Notes under the pieces: model-generated
Told to the model about the DNA's origin: nothing
The model's input: only the letters and a program-made list of their open reading frames with translations
Database searches by the model: none
Translations under genes and position numbers: made by a program
Assembly (NCBI GenBank): GCA_015067825.1
Contig: SVLQ01000002.1
Coordinates: 1-64,000, forward strand
Origin: Oscillospiraceae bacterium
GTDB taxonomy: Bacteria > Bacillota > Clostridia > Oscillospirales > QAMX01
DNA length: 64,000 nucleotides
Reading direction: 5' to 3'
Shown: in pieces, positions 24,993 to 33,763 of the stretch
Position numbering within the stretch: the stretch's first letter is position 1
Layout of the letters: each line of letters starts with the position of its first letter

Positions 24993-25757
24993 TCAGGTGT
25001 TTTTTTGGTAGAGAAGGTAGAGGCCCTTGAGCACAAGGTGCTCGTCGAGCGTGATCGCATGGCGGCAGTAGGGCGTGATGACCGGTGCGAGGCCGCCCGT
25101 GGCGTAGACCGGCAACGGCTCGCCGACTTCCTCGGTGATGCGGTCGATCATGCCGTCGATCAGGCTGGCGTTGCCGAATACCACGCCGGAACGCATGCAG
25201 TCGGGCGTGTTTTTGCCGATGACCGAGGGCGGCGCCTCCAAACTCACCTGCGGCAGCTGCGCCGTCCCTTCCGAGAGCGCACGCATGCCCATGCGCACGC
25301 CGGGAATGATCGAAACGCCGATGAAGGCGCCCGCACGGTTGACGACCATCATTTTCGTCGCCGTGCCCATGTCGACGATCAGCGAGGGGCTGCCGTAAAT
25401 GTGGTGCGCGGCCACGCAGCCGCAGATCAGGTCGGCGCCCACCGACGAAGGCGTGTCGCAGCGGATGTTGATGCCGGTCTTGATCCCCGGCCCGACCATC
25501 AGCGGTTCAACGCCGTAGATAAAGCGCACGGCGTCTGCCATCACCTTATTCAGCGGCGGCACGACCGAGGAGATGATCGCCCCGGAAATCGCCGTCCGTT
25601 CCACGCCGTGGAGCGCGAGCACGCTCAAAAGCTTGCCGGCGTATTCGTCGGCGGTCTTGGCGGCGTCGGTCGCGATCCGCACGACAAATTCCAGACGGTC
25701 ATCGGAAAAACCGCCGATCGCGATATTGGTGTTGCCGATGTCGATCGTCAAAATCAT
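24993..25757 (-). CDS. coaX: Type III pantothenate kinase
   Basis: 254 residues, the usual length. Motifs of the ASKHA fold: MILTIDIGNTNIAIGGF (phosphate 1), PSSVGADLICGCVAAHHIYG and LIVDMGTATKMMVV, plus ATGGLAPVI near the end. It phosphorylates pantothenate, the first step of coenzyme A synthesis, and this type does not obey feedback by CoA. It precedes the S-component gene by 83 bases. Confidence 0.96.
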   Translation of the reverse strand: MILTIDIGNTNIAIGGFSDDRLEFVVRIATDAAKTADEYAGKLLSVLALHGVERTAISGAIISSVVPPLNKVMADAVRFIYGVEPLMVGPGIKTGINIRCDTPSSVGADLICGCVAAHHIYGSPSLIVDMGTATKMMVVNRAGAFIGVSIIPGVRMGMRALSEGTAQLPQVSLEAPPSVIGKNTPDCMRSGVVFGNASLIDGMIDRITEEVGEPLPVYATGGLAPVITPYCRHAITLDEHLVLKGLYLLYQKNT

Positions 25758-25793
25758 GCGTGCGTACCCCTTTCAAATAGAACGATTATGGAT

Positions 25794-25822
25794 ATTATAG
25801 CACGCAAAAGGGAGGATGGCAA
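25794..25822 (-). promoter_or_regulatory. Promoter of coaX and the S-component gene
   Basis: Minus strand TTGCCA (25817-25822), 17-base spacer, TATAAT (25794-25799). Confidence 0.75.
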
Positions 25823-25899
25823 GAGAAAAATCGCACCAAAACCGCGGCAAAAACTGCGGAAAAAACGGTATCGTCAACGAAAAACGGCGTTCCGGTATG

Positions 25900-25939
25900 A
25901 AAAAACGCATGGCCGAGACGCTCTTTGGCCATGCGTTTT
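25900..25939 (-). terminator. Terminator of the FAD oxidoreductase gene
   Basis: AAAACGCATGGCC and GGCCATGCGTTTT around a 12-base loop, with a T-run on the minus strand. Confidence 0.85.
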
Positions 25940-25947
25940 CCGTTGGA

Positions 25948-27207
25948 TTAAATGCCGATTCTTTCCCGGATTTCTTCTGCGGAGATCTTACCCGGCGCAC
26001 AGTTTCGCCGGGCTGCCAGCGCGGCGGCCGCACCGGCAGCTTCGCCGATGCCTACGCAGATCGGCATCACCCGGAAGTTGGAATGCGCCATGTGCGTGCC
26101 GGAAATGTTGCGGCCACAGAGCAGCAGGTTTTCTTTTCCCTCGGGCAGCAGACAGCGGTAGGGGATCGTGTAGCCCTGCTGTTGCGTGAAGTACTTTTGT
26201 ACGCCGGTTTTGTCCAGTCCGGCGCCGGTGATGTTGTGGACGTCGAAGTTGAAGTGCGCGTCCTTGACCACGTAGTCGTCAAACACTCTGGCGGCGAGGA
26301 TATCGTCTTCGTTCAGGGTGTATTTTCCCTTGAAGTGCCGCGTTTCGCGTACGCCGATCAGCGAGGCCGAGCTGATGACGTAGCATTGCTCGTATCCCGG
26401 CACGAATTTGCGCAGATACGCGACGATGTCGTCGAGCTGACGGCGGCAGGTCAGGGTCGCGCGGGTCAGATCTTCGGCTTTGGTGCCGTCGATGTCGATG
26501 GCGTTGGTCATATTGCAGGTGACGACACCGGGCAGGGTCGTTTTGTAGGTGAGGATGTGGCCGGCAGGGTAGGGAATATGCTGTTTTGCAAGCGCCTGCA
26601 GCTCGCCGTTTTCGGTTTCGTAGGTCGATTCAAACGACGGCAAAAATACCGCCCGGCTGTAATCGACGCCGCCGACCTTGAACATCATCGTCGCCGGCTG
26701 CATTTTATGGTCGCTTTCGCGGCCGAGGATGAATTCGGCACCGGCTCGGGCAGCGATGTCGCCGTCGCCGGTCGCGTCGATGGTGACGTTCGCGTAAATT
26801 TCGGTGCGGCCGGATTTGTTGATCACCGAAGCGCCGCAAACCTTGTCGCCGTCGCAGATCGCGTCCTCGGCAAAGGTGTAGAGCATCAGCCGGCAGCCCA
26901 CCTCGTCGAGCATTTCAAGATACAAGGTCTTCAGCTTTTCCGGATCGATGGTGGACGTGATCCGGCCGCGGCGCTCGCCCTCGTTTTTCTCGGCGCTGCG
27001 CATCAAGATCTCGCGGTAAAGCGGACTGCCGCAGGTACCGGTCCAATGGCTCATCAACCCCGAAGTCGAGATGCCGCCAACGTCGCCGCTTTGTTCTGCC
27101 AAAACCACGCGTGCACCGTTTTTGGCGGCGGTATAGGCTGCGGCGAATCCGGCCGGGCCGCTGCCCAAAACCAAAACGTCGGTCTCTCGTGTGAAGTGCG
27201 GGATCAT
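25948..27207 (-). CDS. FAD-dependent oxidoreductase
   Basis: 419 residues. The N-terminal dinucleotide-binding motif is VLVLGSGPAGFAAAYTAAKN, with the second Gly-rich segment SGDVGGIST; VTIDATGDGDIAARAG and LLLCGRNISGTHMAHSN are typical of the FAD_oxidored family (PF12831). Such proteins are often found in carbohydrate gene groups of gut bacteria with unknown substrates. No signal peptide. It is divergent from the PocR/AraC regulator, which may control it. Confidence 0.88.
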   Translation of the reverse strand: MIPHFTRETDVLVLGSGPAGFAAAYTAAKNGARVVLAEQSGDVGGISTSGLMSHWTGTCGSPLYREILMRSAEKNEGERRGRITSTIDPEKLKTLYLEMLDEVGCRLMLYTFAEDAICDGDKVCGASVINKSGRTEIYANVTIDATGDGDIAARAGAEFILGRESDHKMQPATMMFKVGGVDYSRAVFLPSFESTYETENGELQALAKQHIPYPAGHILTYKTTLPGVVTCNMTNAIDIDGTKAEDLTRATLTCRRQLDDIVAYLRKFVPGYEQCYVISSASLIGVRETRHFKGKYTLNEDDILAARVFDDYVVKDAHFNFDVHNITGAGLDKTGVQKYFTQQQGYTIPYRCLLPEGKENLLLCGRNISGTHMAHSNFRVMPICVGIGEAAGAAAALAARRNCAPGKISAEEIRERIGI

Positions 27208-27284
27208 GCGATCGCCCCTTTCGTCTGTTTTCTATATCTTATCTCTTTTTCAAAGTAAATTCATTTGATTTCCGGCAAAACATC

Positions 27285-27313
27285 TTTACAAATCGGCAAA
27301 AAACGCGTATAAT
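27285..27313 (+). promoter_or_regulatory. Promoter of the PocR/AraC regulator operon
   Basis: TTTACA (27285-27290), 17-base spacer, TATAAT (27308-27313). Transcription would start about 12 bases before the ATG. Confidence 0.8.
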
Positions 27314-27331
27314 GGCTGAGGGTGAGGGCGT

Positions 27332-28156
27332 ATGAACCAACTGATCGACGATATCAACCGCTATATTGCGTATCTGAACCGCAGCGGTCTGTTCGTCACC
27401 GTGCACGGAAAGGGACTGGGCGGACTGCTGCAGCACAATATCCACCGGCATCCGTATTGTTGTCTGGTCAAGACCGATGAAGAGGCGTGGCAGACCTGTA
27501 TCCGCTGCCAACAAAAGGTGTACCGGGCGCATAAACAGGGCAGCCTGTTTGGGATGTGCCATGCGGGGATGGAGGAATACGTTTTTTTCGTCGGCGACAA
27601 GACCTTCGTCAGCGTCAGCGGATACGGCATTCACCGGGAAAAGGCGATGGAGCGGATCCGGCGGCTGACCGAGAACTATTATTTGCAGGAGTCGGAGCTG
27701 AAAACCGTTTATGAAAACAGCTTAAAGCACGAACCGGAAGATCCGGATGCGCTGGCAACGGTGATCCGGCCGCTGTGCCATATGCTCGCGCTGCTGCAGC
27801 TGCAGCTTGCATCAGCGGCCGAGGCCGACAGCGTCGACGGATTGGGCGATACGGTTTTGCGCTACGTCCAAAAGAATTTCATGCAGGAGCTCACCATCGA
27901 GCGCGTGGCGCGGGCATGTGCCTGCTCGGCGTCCACCGTGAGCCATCTGTTCCGCCGACATACGGGCCGATCGGTCAAGCAGTACGTCGCGGAGTTGCGG
28001 ATCAATCAGGCCAAAAAGCTGCTTGATACGAGCGATCTGCCGGTGCAGACGGTGGCGTCGCTGTGCGGGTTTGCCAACATCAATTATTTTTCCACCGCAT
28101 TCAAAAAAACAGTCGGCCTGTCGCCGACGGAATACCGCCGAAAAGCGGTCGATTAA
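27332..28156 (+). CDS. AraC-family regulator with PocR-like sensor domain
   Basis: 274 residues. Residues about 1-160 resemble a PocR domain: Cys-rich segments CLVKTDEEAWQTCIRCQQK and FGMCHAGMEEYVFFVGDK. Residues about 175-270 contain two helix-turn-helix motifs of AraC type (ERVARACACSASTVSHLFRR and TVASLCGFANINYFSTAFKK). PocR domains bind small hydrocarbon-like ligands. It lies in front of the M28 peptidase gene (33 bases) and divergent from the FAD oxidoreductase. Confidence 0.9.
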   Translation: MNQLIDDINRYIAYLNRSGLFVTVHGKGLGGLLQHNIHRHPYCCLVKTDEEAWQTCIRCQQKVYRAHKQGSLFGMCHAGMEEYVFFVGDKTFVSVSGYGIHREKAMERIRRLTENYYLQESELKTVYENSLKHEPEDPDALATVIRPLCHMLALLQLQLASAAEADSVDGLGDTVLRYVQKNFMQELTIERVARACACSASTVSHLFRRHTGRSVKQYVAELRINQAKKLLDTSDLPVQTVASLCGFANINYFSTAFKKTVGLSPTEYRRKAVD

Positions 28157-28189
28157 AGCACAAAGTACGTTACGAAAGGACGATTGGAT

Positions 28190-29449
28190 ATGAAACCGTT
28201 TGACCCGATGCAGTTTGTAGAGGCGCTGAGCTTTACCCGCTACGGCGGTACGGCCGAAGAAAAACGCGCGGCCGCGCTGATCGCCGAAACGATCGCCGAC
28301 CTCGGCGGCAAGAGCGAAGAAATGGCGTTTTCGATCCCCGCCTCAACCTACAAAAGTCACGTTACGCGCGTGACCGCCCCGTTTACGATGGAACTTGATA
28401 CCGTGCCGTTTGGCATGTGCGGCGCGATCCCCGCCCCCGGAAAGGATCTGCGCTTTTTCTACGCCGCAGCCGGCGGCGAACGCGATTATCTGGGGATGGG
28501 CGACGATCTGAGCGAATACGTGGTGATGGTCGACCAGTTCTTCCCCGAAACCTACGAACGGCTCTGCGCCAAAAAAGCCGGCGCGATCTTGGTCGTGATG
28601 GGCCGCTACTACCAGAACAACGAAGAAGCGGGGATGTACCGCCGTAAGCTGCGCCCGCATAACCTCGAACACGGCGTGATCCCGACCTTCTATATCAACG
28701 CCAAAGAGGCGACCGAGCTCGTGCGCAACGGTGCGGAGCTCGTGCACGTCGAACTCGAACAGACCGACGGCGAAACGACTTCGCAAAACGTCCTCGCCAC
28801 GATCCCGGGCACGGACGATGCCGGCGAGAGCATCGTCCTCACCGCCCACTACGATAGCCTGCCGATCTGCGACGGCGCGTGGGACAATGCCACCGGCTCG
28901 GCGGCGCTGATGGGCCTGTACGCCCACTTTCTCAAAAATCCGCCCAAGCGCACGCTGCGGTTTATCTGGACGGGTTCGGAGGAGCACGGTCTGCTGGGCG
29001 CAAAGGCCTACGTCGCACAGAACGAGGAGCTGCTCGAGAAAATCTGCTTCTGCCTGAATTTTGATATGTGCGGCACGGTGCTCGGCTCCAATACGATCAA
29101 GATCACCGGCGGCAAGGAGCTGGAGGACTTTACCGAACAGTTCTGCCGCGAGGTCGGCTACTCCGCCAAGCTCTCCACGGGCGTGCATTCGAGCGATTCC
29201 GCGCCGTTTGCCGACCGCGGTATCCCCGCCCTTGGGCTCTCGCGCTATTCGCAGACCACCGAGATCCATACCTGCCGCGATACAATTTTTGCCATCGGCG
29301 CGGACGCGCTGGCCAAAAACATCCGCTTTGCCGCCCAAATTGCCGAACGTCTGGCGAATGCTGCCATCCTGCCGGTCGACCGCGGGATGCCCGACAAGAT
29401 CAAAGAGGAACTCGATAAATACTTCCAGAGAACAAAAACCGCAAAATAA
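28190..29449 (+). CDS. M28-family metallopeptidase
   Basis: 419 residues. The two-zinc site of M28 peptidases can be read: VLTAHYDSLP, GAWDNATGSAA, TGSEEHGLLGAKA, NFDMCGT and SSDSAPFADRGIP. A PA-like inserted domain is possible at about 90-185. The start is ATG 28190, nine bases after GAAAGGA, though an in-frame TTG lies two codons earlier. There is no signal peptide, so it is likely an intracellular aminopeptidase. Probably co-transcribed with the AraC regulator. Confidence 0.9.
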   Translation: MKPFDPMQFVEALSFTRYGGTAEEKRAAALIAETIADLGGKSEEMAFSIPASTYKSHVTRVTAPFTMELDTVPFGMCGAIPAPGKDLRFFYAAAGGERDYLGMGDDLSEYVVMVDQFFPETYERLCAKKAGAILVVMGRYYQNNEEAGMYRRKLRPHNLEHGVIPTFYINAKEATELVRNGAELVHVELEQTDGETTSQNVLATIPGTDDAGESIVLTAHYDSLPICDGAWDNATGSAALMGLYAHFLKNPPKRTLRFIWTGSEEHGLLGAKAYVAQNEELLEKICFCLNFDMCGTVLGSNTIKITGGKELEDFTEQFCREVGYSAKLSTGVHSSDSAPFADRGIPALGLSRYSQTTEIHTCRDTIFAIGADALAKNIRFAAQIAERLANAAILPVDRGMPDKIKEELDKYFQRTKTAK

Positions 29450-29453
29450 CTCC

Positions 29454-29490
29454 AAAGGGCAGAGAAAGCATTGCTTTCTCTGCCCTTTCA
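29454..29490. terminator. Bidirectional terminator
   Basis: AAAGGGCAGAGAAAGC with GCTTTCTCTGCCCTTT, between convergent genes. Confidence 0.85.
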
Positions 29491-29495
29491 GCAGT

Positions 29496-29924
29496 TCACA
29501 AAAACCGCTTCATGTCGTCGATGTTGCGCTCTTCGGTTTCGGCGAGCTTGGCGGCAAGCGCGGTCGCTTCCGGATCGCAGCCGCGGCAAAGACGGGATTG
29601 GCGCGTGATCTGGATCACGCCCATCGTGCTGCCCTGTACCATCATCTCGGCGATATCCGAGGAAGTCATGCCGCGCAGCCCCTTGGCCGTCATCGAAAGG
29701 TGCGAGCTGATCTTGGCGGCTGCGGGGATGCGCTTGGGCGTTTGGCCGAGCTCGCCGAGCTGTCGGCTCGCCTGCGAGTAGATCGCGCCGTATTCGTCGA
29801 GCTGGCGCTCGAGTGCCGCGTGCAGGGCGGCACTTTTGCAGCGCTTCTGCATGAGCTTGACGCCGTCGACGCCCATCTCTGTGTTTTTGCAGATATCATT
29901 TAATAAATGGATCGTTTTGTCCAT
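29496..29924 (-). CDS. Small helical protein, ferritin-like/DUF2383-like
   Basis: 142 residues, almost all predicted helix. Segments KTIHLLNDICKNTEMGVDG, YGAIYSQASRQLGELG and GSTMGVIQITRQSR give a four-helix-bundle pattern seen in DUF2383-type proteins. There is one CRGC pair near 115. GAGGTGAGA precedes the ATG (29924). No function can be assigned; resemblance to the ferritin-like group is my judgement. Confidence 0.65.
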   Translation of the reverse strand: MDKTIHLLNDICKNTEMGVDGVKLMQKRCKSAALHAALERQLDEYGAIYSQASRQLGELGQTPKRIPAAAKISSHLSMTAKGLRGMTSSDIAEMMVQGSTMGVIQITRQSRLCRGCDPEATALAAKLAETEERNIDDMKRFL

Positions 29925-29985
29925 GTAGGTCTCACCTCGGCAAACAGTATTTGCCGGAACGGGCGAAAATATGCGCGCACGGCAC

Positions 29986-30014
29986 TTGCATGCGGTGGGA
30001 AATTTCGGTATAAT
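29986..30014 (+). promoter_or_regulatory. Promoter of the GH127 gene
   Basis: TTGCAT (29986-29991), 17-base spacer, TATAAT (30009-30014). The GH35 operon has exactly the same pair of hexamers. Confidence 0.82.
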
Positions 30015-30051
30015 GAACGCAGAACAAACATGAGAAAAGAGGCGTTTGGAT

Positions 30052-31899
30052 ATGATAGAAAAGGTTCCGTTTTCCGACGTAGAAATCACCGGTGGATTCT
30101 GGAAAAAACGGCAGGATCTCAACCGCTCAACGACGATCCACGCGGTCCGCGACCGCTTTGCCGAAACCGGCCGGTTCGATGCGTTTCGCTGCGACTGGAA
30201 AGAAGGCGATCCCAACCACCCGCACATTTACTGGGATTCCGACGTCGCCAAGTGGATCGAGGCGGTAGCGTACCTGATCGAAAAACAGCCCGAACCCGCG
30301 CTGGAAGCGGTCGTGGAAGGCGTGATCGACCAGATCGAGAAAAACCAATGGGACGACGGCTATTTTAACATCTGTTTTTCGCAGTTCGAGCCCCAAAACC
30401 GCTTCACGCGCCGCACCGACCACGAACTCTACTGCGCCGGCCATCTGATCGAGGCGGCGATCGCATGGTACCGCGCCACCGGCCGCCCGCGGTTTTTGCA
30501 GTGCATGTGCCGCTACGCCGACCTGATCGAACGCGTGTTCGCCATCGAAAAAAGTGCGGCGTTCGTAACGCCCGGCCACGAGGAGATCGAGCTGGCGCTC
30601 GTCAAGCTCTACGAAGTCACCGGCGACGAGCGCTACTTAAAGCTCTCGCAGTTCTTCGTCGAAATGCGCGGCACAACTGAAGAACCCGATTATTCCGATT
30701 ACAACGCCGCCCAAACGCAGTCGCATCTCCCGGTGCGCGAGCAGAAAACGGCCGAGGGCCACGCCGTGCGCGCGATGTATCTCTACAGCGCGATGGCCGA
30801 TCTCGCCCGCCATACCGGCGACGAATCGCTGCGCGCCGCGTGCGAAACGCTCTTTCAAAATATCACCGGCCGCCGCATGTATATCACGGGCGGCACGGGC
30901 TCGTCGGCCATCGGCGAGGCCTTTACCTACGATTTCGACCTGCCCAACTACACCGCCTACGCCGAGACCTGCGCGGCCATCGGGCTGGCGTTTTTTGCCT
31001 CGCGCATGCAGCTTCTCGCCAACGACGCGCGCTACGCCGATACGGTCGAGCGCGTGCTCTACAACGGCATTCTCTCGGGCATTTCGCTCGACGGCACGGC
31101 CTTCTTCTACGAAAATCCGCTCGCTGTCGATCCGCGTATGCACGCCCGCCACACGAGCGTGCCGCACGGCCGCCGCGAACGCCTGCCGATCATGGAGCGG
31201 CAAAAGATGTTCTCCTGCTCCTGCTGCCCGCCCAACCTGACGCGCTTCTTTGCCTCGCTCGGCGATCTCCTGTACACAAAGGATGAATCCACGGTCTACT
31301 GCCACCAGTTCATGGCCTCGACCGCTTCGTTTGACCACCTCAATGAGACGGTGACGATCGAACAGATCACCGATTATCCGCGGAACGGGGAAGTCACGCT
31401 GCGCTATTCCGGCCCGGCCACGCGGCTGGCCGTGCGCGTGCCGTACTGGTGCCGAAATTCGTGGCAGGGCGAGCTGGAAAACGGCTATGCCGTCTACGAC
31501 GTCGCCGACGGCAGCGAAGTGCGCGTTTCGTTCGATGTGCGCCCGCGCACCGAAGCGGCGCACCCCTACGTTGTCGAAAACGCCGGACGTGTCGCGGTTT
31601 TGCGCGGCCCGGTCGTCTACTGCATCGAGGGCTTCGACAACGGCACGAACCTGCGCGAGGTCGCGCTCGATGCCGCTCCGGCCTTTATCGAATGCGAAAA
31701 CGACGAATTCGGCACGATTCTCTATGCCAACGCCTTCATCCGTCGCCCCGTGCGCGAGCTCTACGGCGCCAAACGCACGAAAGAAGAATTTTTCATCGCC
31801 CGCATGATCCCCTACCATACCTTTGCCAACCGCGGCCCGACCGAAATGCTCGTCTGGCTGATGCAACGCGATTCGCGCGATTTTGCTTTTTTAGGCTGA
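30052..31899 (+). CDS. GH127-family beta-L-arabinofuranosidase
   Basis: 615 residues. It begins with VEITGGFWKKRQDLNR, and carries an alpha barrel with LYCAGHLIEAAIA and GHAVRAMYLYSAMAD. KMFSCSCCPPNLTRFFASLG contains the adjacent Cys pair that with Glu and another Cys binds zinc in HypBA1, the type member. The enzyme removes L-arabinofuranose from plant glycans or glycoproteins. No signal peptide. AAAGAGG precedes ATG 30052. The 3' end and terminator are duplicated at 40,005-40,126. Confidence 0.93.
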   Translation: MIEKVPFSDVEITGGFWKKRQDLNRSTTIHAVRDRFAETGRFDAFRCDWKEGDPNHPHIYWDSDVAKWIEAVAYLIEKQPEPALEAVVEGVIDQIEKNQWDDGYFNICFSQFEPQNRFTRRTDHELYCAGHLIEAAIAWYRATGRPRFLQCMCRYADLIERVFAIEKSAAFVTPGHEEIELALVKLYEVTGDERYLKLSQFFVEMRGTTEEPDYSDYNAAQTQSHLPVREQKTAEGHAVRAMYLYSAMADLARHTGDESLRAACETLFQNITGRRMYITGGTGSSAIGEAFTYDFDLPNYTAYAETCAAIGLAFFASRMQLLANDARYADTVERVLYNGILSGISLDGTAFFYENPLAVDPRMHARHTSVPHGRRERLPIMERQKMFSCSCCPPNLTRFFASLGDLLYTKDESTVYCHQFMASTASFDHLNETVTIEQITDYPRNGEVTLRYSGPATRLAVRVPYWCRNSWQGELENGYAVYDVADGSEVRVSFDVRPRTEAAHPYVVENAGRVAVLRGPVVYCIEGFDNGTNLREVALDAAPAFIECENDEFGTILYANAFIRRPVRELYGAKRTKEEFFIARMIPYHTFANRGPTEMLVWLMQRDSRDFAFLG

Positions 31900-31971
31900 T
31901 CCCGATATTCCCAAAGAACCCGGCGGAAATCTTGGTTTCCGCCGGGTTCTTTTTGTCAGACAGGCAGTGCC
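31815..31971. repeat. Direct repeat, copy A (GH127 3' end plus terminator)
   Basis: 31815-31838 and 31875-31971 match 40005-40028 and 40029-40126 with about 90 percent identity by eye. The 36 bases 31839-31874 are missing from copy B. The repeat spans the last codons of GH127 and its terminator. Confidence 0.88.
31913..31954 (+). terminator. Terminator of the GH127 gene
   Basis: AAAGAACCCGGCGGAAA, loop tcttgg, TTTCCGCCGGGTTCTTTTT. Confidence 0.93.
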
Positions 31972-32006
31972 GCGAACCTCGCCAGGCGCCTCCGGGCGCG
32001 GACAGT

Positions 32007-32276
32007 CTATGCGACCCAATCCAAAGCCGATTCAATCAGTATTTTGTTGGTTTCCAGAAATTTCGGCACATCTTCACAGCAGTAAATCAAAAACAACAGC
32101 AGCGTCAGACCACCGCAGCAAGATTCTCCGTGCTCCAAATTGACATACGACCGCTCATCCATGCAGAGTCGCTGCGCCATTTGCGCCTGCGTGAACTTGA
32201 GAGATTTTCGGGATAGATACAGCTCGCCGCTGAAACTGGCTTTCAGAAGTTGTGTACACTGCGTCCGACTGCTCAT
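32007..32276 (-). CDS. Small XRE-type DNA-binding protein
   Basis: 89 residues. A helix-turn-helix of Cro/CI type is visible (SLKFTQAQMAQRLCMDERSY then VNLEHGES), followed by a hydrophobic stretch GGLTLLLFLIYCC and an acidic tail. GGAAGAGG lies upstream of the ATG. It is the first gene inside the segment bounded by the GH127-end repeats and is divergent from the ArsR-like regulator gene. The 250-base gap between them holds a tandem TTTATTGATA pair (32294-32315) and the strong promoter below. Confidence 0.75.
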   Translation of the reverse strand: MSSRTQCTQLLKASFSGELYLSRKSLKFTQAQMAQRLCMDERSYVNLEHGESCCGGLTLLLFLIYCCEDVPKFLETNKILIESALDWVA

Positions 32277-32293
32277 GATCAAAACCTCTTCCT

Positions 32294-32315
32294 TTTATTG
32301 ATATTTATTGATATT
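32294..32315. repeat. Tandem 10-bp repeat TTTATTGATA x2
   Basis: Two copies one helical turn apart, just before the XRE gene, possibly an operator. Confidence 0.5.
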
Positions 32316-32466
32316 TTTATTCTACATCATTATAAAGAAAAGGTGTAGTCGCCGCCATGAGGTGCAATTCAATTTTTTGCCGGGAATCGACATTATTTTT
32401 ATTATACACAATAAAATATCATTTGGCGAACCCCATAAAAACATGGCGATATTGCCGAAATAGGGC

Positions 32467-32495
32467 TTGACATTTGTATGTGGCATATATATAAT
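32467..32495 (+). promoter_or_regulatory. Consensus promoter of the peptide/regulator operon
   Basis: TTGACA (32467-32472), 17-base spacer, TATAAT (32490-32495), a perfect match to the housekeeping consensus. Confidence 0.92.
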
Positions 32496-32527
32496 ATAAA
32501 AGAAAAGTATATAAACGAGGTGAGAGC

Positions 32528-33568
32528 ATGGCGAACGTACGTTTTCTCAAAGACCCCGGTTTTTTGTATGATTTGTTTTTTCTGTTTGTCCTGCGGTTTA
32601 ACAAAGAAGATTGCCTGAAAAACTGCGTCAGCCGCAACAATAAAGATGCGGATGTCGAATATTACAACAAGCTTGACAGCGAATTGGACGAAATCTCGGA
32701 CAAGCTGCTTCCGTTTTTCTATTTGAAAGAAGATCACAAGTGTTTCATGACGCTGTATTATTTCGACGACTTGGTGTCGTCCTCGTTAGAGACTTGTGAG
32801 TTTTCCGTTGTTTTGGAAGCTATAAAGGATTACAATCTGATTGTCGATCAAATGGTTCGTTTTTATTTCCCGGCACTTTCCGACGGTCAGGTTGAAGCTT
32901 GTAAAAATTCATTTGTCAATGTCAGCCATGAAATTTGTCGATCGGATTATTCGGCAGAAGTGAAAAATGGACTGTATAGTTTCTTCTTGCAGCCGGAACA
33001 ACACCTTCAGCAATTGTATTACAGTTTGTTGGAGGCAAAACAGCTTTTGGCAAAGAAGTATGAAAAAGAATATGAAGCGGTTTTAGATCTCATTCAGCAT
33101 TTTGATGCAAAACGGGTTATCGAGGTACTGGCAACGACTTCTAATTGGGCAATTGACTATTCCGATTTGGATGGAGTGGCTATTTCGTTCTGCCTGTGTG
33201 TAAGAAATTGCCTGAAATTATGTACGGCAGATGTTTCTTTGTTAGTTTTGGGTGCAGCCTATGAAGCAAGAATTGCCGAGTTGCAAAGCCAAATGCAGCG
33301 CCCCGCGTTGGATTTGTTGGGTACGGTGCTGTCAGAGCAAAACCGCATTGATCTTTTGGATCTGATCTATAAAAAAGGGGAAGTAACGATCCACGATATC
33401 GAGGAGGAGCTCGGCATCGCCGGAACCAACGCCTATTATCATCTTTCGATGATGCTGCGCATCGGTATGGTCAAGACCAGAAATCGTGGACGCACGCTGC
33501 TCTACAGCTTTAATGAAGAGTACTTCATTTCCGTTGCCGATGCACTTCTGCACTATATTAAAAAATAG
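32528..33568 (+). CDS. ArsR-like winged-helix regulator with large N-terminal domain
   Basis: 346 residues. The last 75 (LLDLIYKKGEVTIHDIEEEL, then NAYYHLSMMLRIGMVKTRNR) form an ArsR-type winged helix. The first 270 residues are helical with no motif I recognise. By eye the gene is much more AT-rich than the glycosidase genes around it. It stands 17 bases before the 36-codon peptide gene, so it is probably the regulator of that operon. Strong promoter and GAGGTGAG ribosome site. Confidence 0.82.
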   Translation: MANVRFLKDPGFLYDLFFLFVLRFNKEDCLKNCVSRNNKDADVEYYNKLDSELDEISDKLLPFFYLKEDHKCFMTLYYFDDLVSSSLETCEFSVVLEAIKDYNLIVDQMVRFYFPALSDGQVEACKNSFVNVSHEICRSDYSAEVKNGLYSFFLQPEQHLQQLYYSLLEAKQLLAKKYEKEYEAVLDLIQHFDAKRVIEVLATTSNWAIDYSDLDGVAISFCLCVRNCLKLCTADVSLLVLGAAYEARIAELQSQMQRPALDLLGTVLSEQNRIDLLDLIYKKGEVTIHDIEEELGIAGTNAYYHLSMMLRIGMVKTRNRGRTLLYSFNEEYFISVADALLHYIKK

Positions 33569-33585
33569 AAAGAGGGTTTACGCTT

Positions 33586-33696
33586 GTGAAAAACTGGAAA
33601 AAACCGACCGTAAAATCGCTGCGTATGAGAGACTTGACCTCGTACATCAAAGCAGCTGCACGCTCTGTACTTTGTATGAGCTGTGACTTCCGCTAA
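33586..33696 (+). CDS. Short peptide gene, candidate RiPP-like precursor
   Basis: 36 codons from GTG 33586, nine bases after AGAGGG, to TAA 33694-33696; too short for ordinary ORF calling. The peptide is MKNWKKPTVKSLRMRDLTSY followed by a stretch with three Ala at 23-25 and a C-terminal part with Cys30, Cys33 and final Asp-Phe-Arg. A Lys-rich start with KPxV then a Leu/Asp segment, an Ala-rich turn and a Cys-bearing tail is the usual form of leader plus core. It lies between a regulator and a terminator followed by a modifying-enzyme-like gene, and PqqD and radical SAM genes are near. Precursor role is inferred. Confidence 0.6.
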   Translation: MKNWKKPTVKSLRMRDLTSYIKAAARSVLCMSCDFR

Positions 33697-33707
33697 ACAC
33701 GCAACCG

Positions 33708-33748
33708 AAAATCCTGTGTTCTGCGCAAAGCAGGCACAGGATTTTTCC
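33708..33748 (+). terminator. Intrinsic terminator between peptide and nucleotidyltransferase genes
   Basis: AAAATCCTGTG (33708-33718) pairs with CACAGGATTTT (33735-33745), with an inner CTGC/GCAG stem, then TTCC. Partial termination here would make more peptide transcript than enzyme transcript. Confidence 0.78.
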
Positions 33749-33763
33749 ATTAGAGGTACCGTT

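Noticed and set aside
31793..32035. 80-codon minus-strand frame after GH127
   Set aside because: It covers the terminator hairpin and the XRE gene end in another frame and has no coding character.
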